A DNA stretch of 64,000 bases from Pseudomonas jinjuensis (GTDB lineage: Bacteria; Pseudomonadota; Gammaproteobacteria; Pseudomonadales; Pseudomonadaceae), in NCBI RefSeq assembly GCF_900103845.1, contig NZ_FNIJ01000001.1, positions 305,659-369,658 on the forward strand. Reading direction: 5' to 3'. The translations under genes were made by a program, and so were the position numbers. Below the pieces are notes generated by a model, which did not search any database, was not told the DNA's origin, and saw nothing but the letters and a program-made list of their open reading frames with translations. This document shows positions 1 to 8,995 of the stretch, in pieces (positions within the stretch are counted from its first letter, which is position 1; every line of letters begins with the position of its first letter).

Positions 1-746
<746 letters not shown>

Positions 747-844
747 GCGGTTTCGGGGCTTCCCGTTCGCTGCGATATCCGCGCGTATCCCCGTCGTCTA
801 TCCCTTGTGGCGCGCCAGGCGGGCGGTCGCGGGCATGCCCGCAG

Positions 845-912
845 GTTCGCGAGCAAGCTCGCTCCTACGAGGTGAGGCCGCACTGCCTGCAGGAGCGAGC
901 TTGCTCGCGAAC
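845..912. repeat. REP/BIME pair
   Basis: Two inverted copies of the Pseudomonas REP motif (core GAGCAAGCTCGCTCC) lie head to head at 845-868 and 887-912, in the gap between the convergent regulator and fapF. The same motif recurs at 19820, 20911, 20953, 52933 and 52974. Confidence 0.85.
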
Positions 913-950
913 ACAATGCGCTGAGATACCCGGACAGTTGTGGCTTCTCG

Positions 951-980
951 ATCGTTCCCACGCGGGAGCGTGGGAACGAT
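951..980. repeat. 13-bp perfect inverted repeat downstream of fapF
   Basis: ATCGTTCCCACGC, a 4-base loop GGGA, then the exact reverse complement. Nearly the same element recurs at 9687-9712. There is no T-run on the fap strand, so it is a repeat that may protect the fap mRNA 3' end rather than a classical terminator. Confidence 0.7.
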
Positions 981-1001
981 GGCATTTGGCCGGGGCGGGT
1001 T

Positions 1002-2240
1002 TCAGAAGTAGTAGGGGAATTTCACGCTGAAGCTGAAGTCCGGCGCGTCGGGGGTCAGGCCGATGGCCAGGTTGGGCACTATGGTCAGGTTCGGGCTGAC
1101 GGCGTAGGTCAGGCCCCAGTTGAAGTTCGCCGAGTTGGCGTCGCTGCCGCTGATGGTCTGCCAGTCCTGGCCGTCGGGCTTGATCTTGCTCTTGCGGGCG
1201 ATCAGGTCGGTGACCGAGAACGACATGCTCATCTTCTCGTTGAGGGCGAAGGCCACGCCGCCGCCGACCTGGAACCAGTCGCCCAGGTCGACCTTGCCGC
1301 CCAGCCTGGTGCCCTGGTTCGGGCTGATGTCGCTGAACGACTCTTCCTTGTTGTAGGTGTACGACAGGCTGGCGAACAGCACCGCCGGGTCGACCGTCTT
1401 GACCAGCGAGATGCCGGGGGTGATCGACCATACGCCGTTGCCGGTGGGCAGGTCCTCGGGGACGCTGAGGTTGTCGTTTTCCGCCGAGCGAACCAGCTTG
1501 ATGCCGTACGGGTCCTTGCCGGTGGGGGCCTTGACCCGCAGGCTGACCACCGCGTCCGGGCGGCTCGCGGTTTCATCCATGAACTTGTAGGCGATGCCGA
1601 AGTTGACGTCGCCGATGGTGGGATCGCGGGTGACCGTTTCGTCGGTCGATTGCGCGGTGGAGTTGCCCGCCCCGGCGGACTGGAAGTCGCTCTCGCGGTA
1701 GACCACCGGCACGTTCAGGTCGACCTGCCAGCGGTTGTTCCAGTTGTAGCGGCCGGTGAGGTCGAGGGTCCAGTAGTCGGCGTTGATGTTGTCCACGCCG
1801 ATACTGCCGAGAAAGATGGTGTCCAGCGCCAGGAAGCCGTTGAGGATCAGTTGGCGGGTGTCGTAGTGGGTGTAGGTGAGCCCGGCCTCCATGCTGAAGG
1901 CGCCGTTGCCGAAGAAGCCGCTGGCCTCGTCGTAGAGGTTTTCCACGCTCTTCGGCGGGGCCGCGTCCTCCTTCAGCGATTCGCCGTAGGAACTGGTCGG
2001 CGACGGCTTGTTGGTGGCGGTCACCAGCTTGCGGGGTTTCTCCGGGCCCGGGGGCTGGTCCTCGACCTGGCGTACGCGCTGCTCCAGTACCATCAGCGCC
2101 TTCTGTTGGGCTTCGTAGCGCTGCTTCAGTTCCAGCAGCTCCCGTTTCAGGGCTTCCACCTCGGCCTCGTTCGCGGCAGCGACGTGGGTCGAGGAAAGCA
2201 GGGCGGTTGCGCAGATTGCAGCGCGGAGCGAACGATGCAT
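1002..2240 (-). CDS. fapF: FapF, outer-membrane pore for functional amyloid export
   Basis: 412 residues. FapF is the outer-membrane beta-barrel that secretes the Fap amyloid subunits. In the sequence: a signal peptide (about 1-23, ending HVAAA), an N-terminal coiled-coil segment (about 25-60, rich in E, L, K, Q) followed by a Pro-rich linker, then a long beta-barrel region with alternating hydrophobic strands ending in the aromatic terminus KFPYYF, as expected for Bam-dependent folding. It is the last gene of the six-gene minus-strand fap operon, 48 bp after fapE. The ATG at 2240 directly precedes the signal peptide. Identification rests on family features and on its place in a complete fapA-F order. 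Confidence 0.93.
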   Translation of the reverse strand: MHRSLRAAICATALLSSTHVAAANEAEVEALKRELLELKQRYEAQQKALMVLEQRVRQVEDQPPGPEKPRKLVTATNKPSPTSSYGESLKEDAAPPKSVENLYDEASGFFGNGAFSMEAGLTYTHYDTRQLILNGFLALDTIFLGSIGVDNINADYWTLDLTGRYNWNNRWQVDLNVPVVYRESDFQSAGAGNSTAQSTDETVTRDPTIGDVNFGIAYKFMDETASRPDAVVSLRVKAPTGKDPYGIKLVRSAENDNLSVPEDLPTGNGVWSITPGISLVKTVDPAVLFASLSYTYNKEESFSDISPNQGTRLGGKVDLGDWFQVGGGVAFALNEKMSMSFSVTDLIARKSKIKPDGQDWQTISGSDANSANFNWGLTYAVSPNLTIVPNLAIGLTPDAPDFSFSVKFPYYF

Positions 2241-2288
2241 GGCGTGGCGTCCCTTCTTTCTAGTACGGACAGACGTGGCGCCAGCGGC

Positions 2289-3020
2289 TCACAGGCCCAT
2301 GGCACGCAGTCCCCTGATCTGATCGAGCGTGCCTTCCAGACTAGTCGACCCCGCACCGTTGCGCAGGACCACGCTCAATTCGGCGATATTGCTGACCTGG
2401 TTGCTCACGCCGGCCATGTTGGCCGCCTGCAGCAGGCCGCCGGCGCCGAGGCGCTGCAGGCTGCTGCCCTGGTCGCCGGCATTGATGGCGAGCTGGATGC
2501 CGCCCTTGCCGGGGCTGATGGTGACGGTGCCGGCGCCGTTGCTCTGGCTGATGCTGCGCTCCAGCGGCTGGCCGTTCTGCACCGGGACTGGCGCCTGGCT
2601 ACCTTGCCTGATGTCGATGTCGACGTTGTTGTAGGCGGTGTTGTAGTCGCCGGCGGCGCGCACGCTCTGCGTCACGCCCTGGGTGCGGTCGAGCCCGCCG
2701 CCGCCGCTGATGCTGCCCTTGGGTCCATCCAGGGCGTCGCCGTGGCCGGACTCCTTGTAGGTGGTCACGTAGAACTGCGGCTTCACCGTGGATTGCTGGA
2801 TCTGCATGCTCGCCCGGGCGCCTATGCGTTCGCCGGAGGCGTTCTTCCAGGTGCTGTCGAGGACTACACCGAAGCTGATGATGCGGCCGGGCAGGACGTA
2901 GCGGCCGCGCAGTTGTGCGAGTTCCTGGTCCTTGAGTTCGACCGGCCTGAAGAGGCCGGCGCCGTGGGCCGGGATGCTGGCTGCCAGGCAGGTGACGGTC
3001 AGCAGCGTGATGATCTTCAT
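2289..3020 (-). CDS. fapE: FapE, Fap amyloid accessory/secreted protein
   Basis: 243 residues from the ATG at 3020, which has a GGGAG ribosome site six bases upstream; the frame stays open two codons further to a less likely TTG. A signal peptide (about 1-21, ending PAHGA) is followed by a soluble region rich in Gly, Ser, Gln and Asn, with a basic-hydrophobic segment LRGRYVLPGRIISFGV. FapE is a minor component found with Fap fibrils and needed for normal assembly; its exact biochemistry is not settled. It sits between fapD (28 bp upstream) and fapF, the canonical order. Confidence 0.9.
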   Translation of the reverse strand: MKIITLLTVTCLAASIPAHGAGLFRPVELKDQELAQLRGRYVLPGRIISFGVVLDSTWKNASGERIGARASMQIQQSTVKPQFYVTTYKESGHGDALDGPKGSISGGGGLDRTQGVTQSVRAAGDYNTAYNNVDIDIRQGSQAPVPVQNGQPLERSISQSNGAGTVTISPGKGGIQLAINAGDQGSSLQRLGAGGLLQAANMAGVSNQVSNIAELSVVLRNGAGSTSLEGTLDQIRGLRAMGL

Positions 3021-3048
3021 GTGCAACTCCCGGATTCTTTTCCTTGCC

Positions 3049-3732
3049 CTAGAAGAAGTCGCTCTGGATGAAACCGAACTCCATCAGTTCGGCATCCCTC
3101 ACCGGCTGGAAGGCATCCAGCCGGTCCCGGGCGGTGAGCGGTTCGGGGGGCGAGAGAAGAGCGTTGGTCTTGTCGTAGCCGGGGCCGATCACGGCGAAGA
3201 CGATGCCGTTCCAGCCCTTGACGAAGTCGTCGATGGTGTAGCGCTTGTGACCCAGGACCGGGTCGCCGATGTACACGTAGTTGTTCCGGGTGCGCTGCAG
3301 CACGACGAAATGCTTGTAGCCGCGGATATCCAGCAGGACGATCACCGGGATGCGGATCCTCTCCAGCGCGGAGGGTTGTATCCGGTAGCCGCGGGCGCGC
3401 ATGCCGATGGCTTCGGCATAGTGCTTCATGTCGAGCATGGAGAAGCCCATGGTCCGGACCAGGTCCGGATCGGCCCGCACCAGCATGCCCTTGATGACGA
3501 ATTCTTCATCGACGTCCAGCTGGTAGGCCTGGCGCAGGATGGTCGCCATGGAGGCCGCGCCGCAGCTGAAGTCGGTTTTCTGTTCGACCAGATTGGCGAA
3601 GCGCCGCTCGCGGATGCTCTCGACCTGCTTGTAGGCCAGCCCTCCGCCGGGCAGCGCGGCGACGGGCATTCGTGCGGCCTCGGTGACGCCGGAGGAGAGG
3701 AGGGCGAGCAGCAGGAGGGCGGACGTGCGCAT
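3049..3732 (-). CDS. fapD: FapD, C39-like cysteine protease of the Fap system
   Basis: 227 residues. It has a signal peptide (about 1-20) and one papain-like C39 peptidase domain of the type found in bacteriocin-processing exporters. The active-site pattern is complete: Q51 in the oxyanion hole, Cys57 in QKTDFSCGAAS, His141 in GYKHFVVL and Asp157 in IGDPVLG. FapD is a periplasmic protease needed for Fap biogenesis. The gene starts 72 bp after fapC, beyond a strong hairpin, and ends 28 bp before fapE. Confidence 0.93.
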   Translation of the reverse strand: MRTSALLLLALLSSGVTEAARMPVAALPGGGLAYKQVESIRERRFANLVEQKTDFSCGAASMATILRQAYQLDVDEEFVIKGMLVRADPDLVRTMGFSMLDMKHYAEAIGMRARGYRIQPSALERIRIPVIVLLDIRGYKHFVVLQRTRNNYVYIGDPVLGHKRYTIDDFVKGWNGIVFAVIGPGYDKTNALLSPPEPLTARDRLDAFQPVRDAELMEFGFIQSDFF

Positions 3733-3762
3733 GATCGTGACGCCTGTATCGGCTCTGGGGAA

Positions 3763-3786
3763 GGAGGCTCCGTTGCCGGAGCCTCC
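3763..3786 (-). promoter_or_regulatory. Intercistronic GNRA hairpin between fapC and fapD
   Basis: On the fap mRNA the sequence forms GGAGGCUCCG, loop GCAA, CGGAGCCUCC: a perfect 10-bp stem capped by a GNRA tetraloop. No U-run follows, so it is not a classical terminator. The likely role is a 3' stability element or processing barrier that raises fapA-C message over fapD-F, matching the need for many FapC copies per secretion machine. The structure is read directly; the function is inferred. Confidence 0.75.
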
Positions 3787-3804
3787 CGATCGCGCTGCTA
3801 TCGC

Positions 3805-4788
3805 TTACAGGCAGGTCTGGCAGCCGGCAGCGATGGTCAGCGAGTTGGCCTGCTGGTTGCCCACGCCAGCGGCGACGTTGGCGCCGACGTTACCCTGTGC
3901 ACCGTTCAGCGAGTTGTTGACGGTGGCGGTGTTGATCACAGGAGCCGTCCAGCCGCTGAACACCAGCACCTGGTGAGTGGCATAGCCGCTCAGGTACACA
4001 TCGCCCTCTTCGTGGAAGAACATCGGGTCGAGGTCAGGCTTGCTGTGGCGGCCATAGCCTTTCTTGCCATCGTCCACCACGACGCCATAGCCCTTGCCTT
4101 CGTACTTGCCGTGCGCCTTGAACTCGCTGCGCAGGGTCACCTTGTCGAACTCGGGCACTGCGGTGTTGGCCACGACGTTGCCGGTGGTGTCCTGATCGAC
4201 CGGTCCTTCGGCGATGGCGAAGCGACCGCTGGATACCGCGGCGGCCATCATGTTTTTCTGCTGGTTGAAGTCGCCGGCCGCAACGTTCACGCCGATGTTG
4301 CCGGACGAGTCGTTGGCGGAACCGTCCAGGTTGGCGGTGTTGGTGGTGGAGAAGTTCAGCGCGGTATTGCCGGTCTGGTACTGGTTGGCGCTGGTGGATG
4401 CATAGGCTCCGCCGAAGATCCATTCTGCGTCGGAGCTGGCCAGTGCGGTCTCGTTGTCCTGCTGGTTCATGTCGCCGGCAGCGACGTTCAGCCCGGCGTT
4501 GCCTTCCACATCGTTCAGCGAGTCGGTTACCTCCGCGTCGTTTTCCGTCGCCTGGTTGATCACGAAGTTATCGGTATTGTTCTGGCTGTCCTCGAGGGTC
4601 GCCACTGCGCCGGCGAAGATCCGCGGGTCCGTGTGCGGATCGTACGGCGGCCGTTTCTGGTGATGCTCGTGACCATGACCGCGATCATGCCGGTCGTGAC
4701 GATCATTCCGATCGTTCGCTTGTACAGCTACAGCCATGACCGCTGCTACAGCGAAAACCAGAGGCTTGAGAGCCATTGATGGTTTCAT
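3805..4788 (-). CDS. fapC: FapC, major functional amyloid subunit
   Basis: 327 residues. FapC is the main structural subunit of Fap fibrils in the biofilm matrix. It has a signal peptide (about 1-25, ending AVQA) and three imperfect amyloid repeats built around GNxGxNVAAGxxNQQxN, at about residues 94-120, 163-190 and 295-320, separated by long linkers. The C-terminus keeps the conserved CxxC pair (GCQTCL). Unusual points are a His/Asp/Arg-rich stretch right after the signal peptide (NDRNDRHDRHDRGHGHEHH) and a long charged, Gly-rich second linker with the DLDPMFFHEEGD segment. The ATG at 4788 follows a GGAGA ribosome site. Subunit identity is clear; the role of the His-rich segment is unknown. 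Confidence 0.95.
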   Translation of the reverse strand: MKPSMALKPLVFAVAAVMAVAVQANDRNDRHDRHDRGHGHEHHQKRPPYDPHTDPRIFAGAVATLEDSQNNTDNFVINQATENDAEVTDSLNDVEGNAGLNVAAGDMNQQDNETALASSDAEWIFGGAYASTSANQYQTGNTALNFSTTNTANLDGSANDSSGNIGVNVAAGDFNQQKNMMAAAVSSGRFAIAEGPVDQDTTGNVVANTAVPEFDKVTLRSEFKAHGKYEGKGYGVVVDDGKKGYGRHSKPDLDPMFFHEEGDVYLSGYATHQVLVFSGWTAPVINTATVNNSLNGAQGNVGANVAAGVGNQQANSLTIAAGCQTCL

Positions 4789-4837
4789 GGTGTATCTCCT
4801 TGCCTGTTAGCGTGCTTAGTGTTTCTGGTTCTTGGGG

Positions 4838-5410
4838 TCATTCGACCCGGATGCTCAGGGTGTTGCCCATACGATTCCCCACCCCGGCACTCTGGTTCAG
4901 CTGGACGACGCCGCGGCTGCCGGCAAATGCCTGGTCGCTGATACCGACCTCCCGGCTGCCGATGGCGCCATTCCCCGAACCGGAGCTTTGCGACAGCGTC
5001 ACGTTCTGCTGCGAGAGCACGCTGTCGTCGACACTCTGCGGACCGGCGCCGACGCTGATCCGCATGACATTCACCTGCTGGTTGCCGGCCCCGGCGCTCT
5101 GGTTCACCCCCAGTGCGCCATCGCCGCTGGAAAACGAGTCGCCGCCGATGACCGCCCTGGCCGCCATGTCCCGGGCGGCGCTGGTCACCACCCGCTGGCG
5201 GACCTGGGCGCTGGCCTGGCCATTGGCGCCGATGGCGATGGCGCGGGTGTTGGCCTGCTGCTGCTGGTCGCCGGCGGCCTGGTTGAGGCCGAAGTTGCCC
5301 TGGTAGCCGGCGCCGGAATTGTCGATGGTCGAGCTGTTGATGACGGCCGGCCCCCCGGCATGGGCGGCGGCGCTGCAGAGAAGGGCGAGAAGCAGCAGCC
5401 TGGCGTCCAT
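4838..5410 (-). CDS. fapB: FapB, minor amyloid subunit / nucleator
   Basis: 190 residues with a signal peptide (about 1-18) and three repeats related to those of FapC: GNFGLNQAAGDQQQQAN, GALGVNQSAGAGNQQVN and a degenerate C-terminal copy with VQLNQSAGVGNRMGN. FapB is a minor fibril component thought to nucleate FapC polymerisation. Unlike FapC it has short linkers and no C-terminal CxxC. The start is one base after the fapA stop codon, with its ribosome site inside the end of fapA, so the two are probably translationally coupled. Confidence 0.93.
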   Translation of the reverse strand: MDARLLLLALLCSAAAHAGGPAVINSSTIDNSGAGYQGNFGLNQAAGDQQQQANTRAIAIGANGQASAQVRQRVVTSAARDMAARAVIGGDSFSSGDGALGVNQSAGAGNQQVNVMRISVGAGPQSVDDSVLSQQNVTLSQSSGSGNGAIGSREVGISDQAFAGSRGVVQLNQSAGVGNRMGNTLSIRVE

Positions 5411-5411
5411 G

Positions 5412-5864
5412 TCAGCGGCTCCCGCCAGTCAGGATGCGCAGGGGCGCGAGGCCCTGCTGGAGGCCGCGGTTGACGGTGTTCGAGATGCCGCTTCCGCTGG
5501 TCGATCCACCCTGGGCGCCCAGCCCGTTGTTGCCGCTCAGGCCCTGGGTGGCGCTGTTGTCCATGCCGAGCAGATGGCCGCCGGGCATGATCTGCCGTTG
5601 CAGGCTGGAGCCGCTGGTGACGTTGGCGTAGTCGGTGTCGCTCAGCTCCCCGGTCAGCCGGGTGACGTCGTCGGAGCGGTTGGCGTTGACGGTGACCGGA
5701 TTGGGATCGGGCACCATGGTCGGACGGGTGGCGATGCGAGGCTGGACCTCTCTATGGACGACGATCTCGCCGCCGCGATCCTCCGCGGCCGAGTGCATCG
5801 GAATGCCGGCCATGCAGGTGAAGGCGGCGAGCAGGCCGATGGTGCGGTAGTCGATGATCCCCAT
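5412..5864 (-). CDS. fapA: FapA, Fap system chaperone-like protein
   Basis: 150 residues: a hydrophobic N-terminal signal (about 1-26), a short periplasmic region with a VVHREVQPRIATRP segment and a Gly/Ser/Asn-rich tail. FapA is the first gene of fap operons and influences fibre composition, probably as a periplasmic chaperone or inhibitor. The ATG at 5864 has an AGGAA ribosome site nine bases upstream and lies about 40 bases from the predicted sigma-54 start point. fapB starts one base after its stop codon. Confidence 0.9.
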   Translation of the reverse strand: MGIIDYRTIGLLAAFTCMAGIPMHSAAEDRGGEIVVHREVQPRIATRPTMVPDPNPVTVNANRSDDVTRLTGELSDTDYANVTSGSSLQRQIMPGGHLLGMDNSATQGLSGNNGLGAQGGSTSGSGISNTVNRGLQQGLAPLRILTGGSR

Positions 5865-6432
5865 GATGGCGGTTCCTGTGGTGCGCTGTGCCCTATGCAG
5901 CGATACCCGGATAGAGCAGAACCTGTGCCTGATTGGCTTTTCCCTTTCTGATCAATTGCTTGGAAAAACATCATGTAGAGGTTTGGGAGATTTGTGTTGC
6001 ATCTGTGATACGCCGGCCCGCATCGCCGGAATCGAAGGGAAGCCGCGGAAACAGCGGGCTCGAGCCGTGGTTGCCATCATTTGTCTCGCCGGTGTTACAA
6101 CTTCCCGCGAAAGTCGGGTGTTCTCGCGGATTCCGCGGCCTGCAGTGAGGCGGATTGTTTCAGCGGCGATACGATCGGGCGTCTGACGGCGGGAATCGGC
6201 AGCGAAAAGCTGGCTTCGTGATATCGCAATGCCTTGATCGAGTGGTCAGGTTCCGTCCCGTGCCTGCCCGTGGCCGTGCCGCGCAGGAGAAAATTTCACG
6301 ACATTCGCGCCGGGAGCCGGTCGATGCAGTAGCATTGCCGGCCTTTGTCATGCGTTTCGTGCGCCGTGGGAAGCGGCGGAACGCGGTCTTTTCGAACGAG
6401 AAAGCGGAGCTGTCCGCGCGGGGGAAAGTTGT
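5865..6432. other. Divergent intergenic region between fapA and uppP
   Basis: 568 bp with no convincing gene. Reading from fapA it holds the ribosome site, a sigma-54-type promoter (5915-5930), an IHF-like site at 5950-5962 (GATCAATTGCTTG, one mismatch to WATCAANNNNTTR), and about 125 bp further upstream a 10-bp palindrome GGCTCGAGCC (6057-6066) that could be an activator site. Base composition near the promoter is AT-richer than its surroundings. The uppP promoter must also lie here, but I do not see a clear one. Confidence 0.6.
5915..5930 (-). promoter_or_regulatory. Sigma-54 (-24/-12) promoter candidate for the fap operon
   Basis: On the minus strand the sequence AGGCACAGGTTCTGCT matches the RpoN consensus TGGCACG-N4-TTGC. 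GG falls at 5929/5928 and GC at 5917/5916, the required spacing. The predicted start point is about 5905, some 40 bases before fapA. An IHF-like site lies just upstream, which is typical of sigma-54 promoters with distant activators. Confidence 0.7.
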
Positions 6433-7263
6433 ATGGAACTGTGGAGCGCCTTCCAGGCCTTCATTCTGGGAGTGGTCGAGGGGCTGACCGAATTCCTGCC
6501 GATATCCAGCACTGGTCACCAGATCATCGTCGCCGATCTGCTGGGCTTCGTCGGCGAACGTGCGCAGGCTTTCAACATCATCATCCAGCTGGCCGCCATC
6601 CTCGCGGTGGTCTGGGAGTTCCGCGGCAAGATCATCGAGATCATCCTCGGCCTGCCGAGCCAGCGGCCGGCGCAGCGCTTCACCGCCAACCTGCTGATCG
6701 CCTTCTTCCCGGCGGTGGTGCTCGGCGTCGCCTTCGCCGACGTGATCCACCACTACCTGTTCAACCCGGTCACCGTGGCCGCCGCGCTGGTGGTGGGCGG
6801 ACTGGTCATGCTCTGGGCCGAGCGGCGCACGCACGTCATCCGCGCCGAACACGTCGACGACATGACCTGGAAGGACGCCCTCAAGGTCGGCTGCGCCCAG
6901 TGCCTGGCGCTGATTCCCGGCACCTCGCGGTCCGGCGCCACCATCATCGGCGGCCTGCTGTTCGGCCTGTCGCGCAAGGCGGCCACCGAGTTTTCCTTCT
7001 TCCTGGCGATGCCGACCATGGTCGGCGCCGCGGTCTACTCCGGCTACAAGTACCGCGACCTGTTCCAGCCCGATGACCTGCCGGTGTTCGCCGTCGGCTT
7101 CGTGACTTCCTTCATCTTCGCCATGATCGCCGTGCGCGGCCTGCTGAAGTTCATCGCCAACCACAGCTACGCGGCCTTCGCCTGGTATCGCATCGCCTTC
7201 GGCGTGATGATCCTGGCCACCTGGCAGTTCCACCTCATCGACTGGAGCACGGCCCAGCATTGA
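6433..7263 (+). CDS. uppP: Undecaprenyl-diphosphatase (BacA/UppP)
   Basis: 276 residues, the normal length. UppP dephosphorylates undecaprenyl diphosphate at the inner membrane, recycling the lipid carrier for peptidoglycan and other envelope polymers and giving bacitracin tolerance. Both hallmark motifs are present: [14 protein letters not shown] with Glu16, Glu20 and His29, and PGTSRSGAT with Arg166. About seven to eight hydrophobic helices can be traced. The stop codon lies 20 bases before the GTG start of the next gene. Pseudomonads often carry more than one UppP-type enzyme, so this need not be the only one. Confidence 0.95.
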   Translation: MELWSAFQAFILGVVEGLTEFLPISSTGHQIIVADLLGFVGERAQAFNIIIQLAAILAVVWEFRGKIIEIILGLPSQRPAQRFTANLLIAFFPAVVLGVAFADVIHHYLFNPVTVAAALVVGGLVMLWAERRTHVIRAEHVDDMTWKDALKVGCAQCLALIPGTSRSGATIIGGLLFGLSRKAATEFSFFLAMPTMVGAAVYSGYKYRDLFQPDDLPVFAVGFVTSFIFAMIAVRGLLKFIANHSYAAFAWYRIAFGVMILATWQFHLIDWSTAQH

Positions 7264-7283
7264 ATCGCTCGCAGGAGTCCGCC

Positions 7284-7988
7284 GTGGAACGCGACGGGGT
7301 CATCAGCCGCTGGGACGATGACAAGGGCTTCGGCTTCATCCGCCCGCAGGCCGGCGGCGCGGAAGTCTTCCTGCATATCTCGGCATTTCGCGGCGATCGC
7401 CGGCCAGTGAGCGGTGATCAGGTGTGCTTCGTGGCGGGAACCGACAAACAGGGACGGCCGCGCGCTGAACATGCGCGGCTGGCCGGGCTGGCGGTCGACC
7501 GGCCGCAGATCCGCCGCAAGCCGACTGCCCCGGTCACCCGCGAGAAGGTCCGCGAGGGGCGGCGCCTGGCCGCGCCGCGCAGCCAGCCGTCGCTTGCCCG
7601 CAGCCTGCCGTTGCTGGCCGTGCTGCTGGCGCTGCCGCTGGCCGGGATGGCGGTCTGGCTCGCCGAAGGGCATGCCTGGTGGCTGCCGGCGCTCTATCCG
7701 CTGCTCAGCGCCGCCGCCTTCCTCGCCTACTGGCGCGACAAGCGCAGCGCAGAGCAGGGCGCCTGGCGCACGCCGGAGCAGACCCTGCACCTGCTCGAAC
7801 TGCTCGGCGGCTGGCCGGGCGCGCTGCTGGCCCAGCGCGCGCTGCGCCACAAGACGCGCAAGCTGTCCTACCAGGCGCTGTTCTGGGGCATCGTCGCCCT
7901 GCATCAGCTGGCCTGGGTCGACTGGCTCAGCGGTGGCCGGCTGCTCGGCTGGGCCGGCGGCTCGCTCGGCATCCCGCTCGGCTCATAG
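7284..7988 (+). CDS. Cold-shock domain fused to DUF1294 membrane domain
   Basis: 234 residues from a GTG at 7284, chosen because an AGGAG ribosome site lies six bases upstream. Residues about 1-65 form a cold-shock OB fold with the RNP1-like KGFGFIRP and the VFLHISAF strand, expected to bind single-stranded nucleic acid. A basic linker follows, then two hydrophobic helices and a DUF1294 region with WRDKRSAEQGAWRTPE and GGWPGALLAQRALRHKTRKLSY. The protein should therefore tether a nucleic-acid-binding domain to the inner membrane; its function is not established. It follows uppP closely and overlaps the 3' end of the convergent LysR gene by 6 bp. Confidence 0.88.
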   Translation: MERDGVISRWDDDKGFGFIRPQAGGAEVFLHISAFRGDRRPVSGDQVCFVAGTDKQGRPRAEHARLAGLAVDRPQIRRKPTAPVTREKVREGRRLAAPRSQPSLARSLPLLAVLLALPLAGMAVWLAEGHAWWLPALYPLLSAAAFLAYWRDKRSAEQGAWRTPEQTLHLLELLGGWPGALLAQRALRHKTRKLSYQALFWGIVALHQLAWVDWLSGGRLLGWAGGSLGIPLGS

Positions 7989-8888
7989 CGGCGTCTGGCT
8001 GCGGCCGAACTCCTCGACGAGGAAGTCGAGCAGGGCGCGCACCGCCGGCAGCAGCCCGCGGCGATGCGGATAGACGGCCTGCAGGTAGGCGTCCGCGAAG
8101 CTCCATTCCGGCAGCACCCTCGCCAGCCGGCCTTCGGCCAGCTCCGTCTCGCAGTAGTAGTGGGGCAACTGGGTCACGCCCAGACCGGCCAGGGCGGCGT
8201 TCTTGCGCAGGTTGAAGTCCTCCACCGCCAGCCGCGCTTCCAGCGCCGCTTCGCGGACGATTCCGTCCGGCCCGCGCAGGCTCAGGTGCACCCGGCGGTC
8301 GTTCTCCAGGGCGCCGAGTATCGGCAGGGCGGCCAGGTCCGCCGGCTGTTCCAGGTGCACGCCGCGCAACAGCTCCGGCGACGCCACCAGTACCGATCTG
8401 GCCGGGCGCAGGCGCCGGCTGATCAGCGAGGGATCCTCGTCATCCGGGGCGCGCACGCGCAGCGCCACGTCGACGCCTTCGTTGACCAGGTCGACGCGGC
8501 GATTGGTCAGCAGCAGTTCCAGGTTGATCTGCGGATAGCGGACGAGGAAGCCCGGCAGCATGTCGTTGAGCCAGGTCTCGGCGAGGCCGATCGGGCTGGA
8601 CAGCCGGACCCGCCCGCGCGGTTCGGCGCTCAGCTGGGCGGCCACCTCGTCGGCCATTTCCGCTTCCACCAGCATCGCCTGGCAATGCCGGTAGTAGCGT
8701 TCGCCGATATCGGTCAGCGCCAGCTTGCGCGTGGTGCGCTGCAGCAGGCGCACCTTCAGGCGCTCCTCCAGCTCCGCCACGCGTCGCGACAGGCGCGACT
8801 TCGGCAGCCCCAGCACACGCCCGGCAGCGGCGAACCCGCCGGCTTCCACCACCTTGGCGAAGTAATAGAGATCGTTGAGGTCCTGCAT
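7983..8888 (-). CDS. LysR-family transcriptional regulator next to azoR
   Basis: 301 residues. The N-terminal winged helix is standard for LysR proteins of the AaeR/DsdC-like subgroup ([38 protein letters not shown]), followed by the two-lobed effector-binding domain. It is divergent from azoR with 107 bp between the start codons, the usual arrangement for a LysR regulator controlling its neighbour, so it probably regulates the azoreductase in response to a quinone or other electrophile. The inducer is not deducible. Confidence 0.92.
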   Translation of the reverse strand: MQDLNDLYYFAKVVEAGGFAAAGRVLGLPKSRLSRRVAELEERLKVRLLQRTTRKLALTDIGERYYRHCQAMLVEAEMADEVAAQLSAEPRGRVRLSSPIGLAETWLNDMLPGFLVRYPQINLELLLTNRRVDLVNEGVDVALRVRAPDDEDPSLISRRLRPARSVLVASPELLRGVHLEQPADLAALPILGALENDRRVHLSLRGPDGIVREAALEARLAVEDFNLRKNAALAGLGVTQLPHYYCETELAEGRLARVLPEWSFADAYLQAVYPHRRGLLPAVRALLDFLVEEFGRSQTPL

Positions 8889-8995
8889 GGGATTGTCCTG
8901 CTGGTGGGACGATGCATCGCATTTTTACCGACTTATCGCTGATTGACTACGCCGGTAGCCTCTCGTCCCATCAAGCAACCCACTCGGAGCTCAGC

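Noticed and set aside
6433-7263. A plus-strand open frame shifted inside uppP and a minus-strand frame across the same region
   Set aside because: Both are shadows of uppP with Arg/Pro/His-rich composition and no family features.
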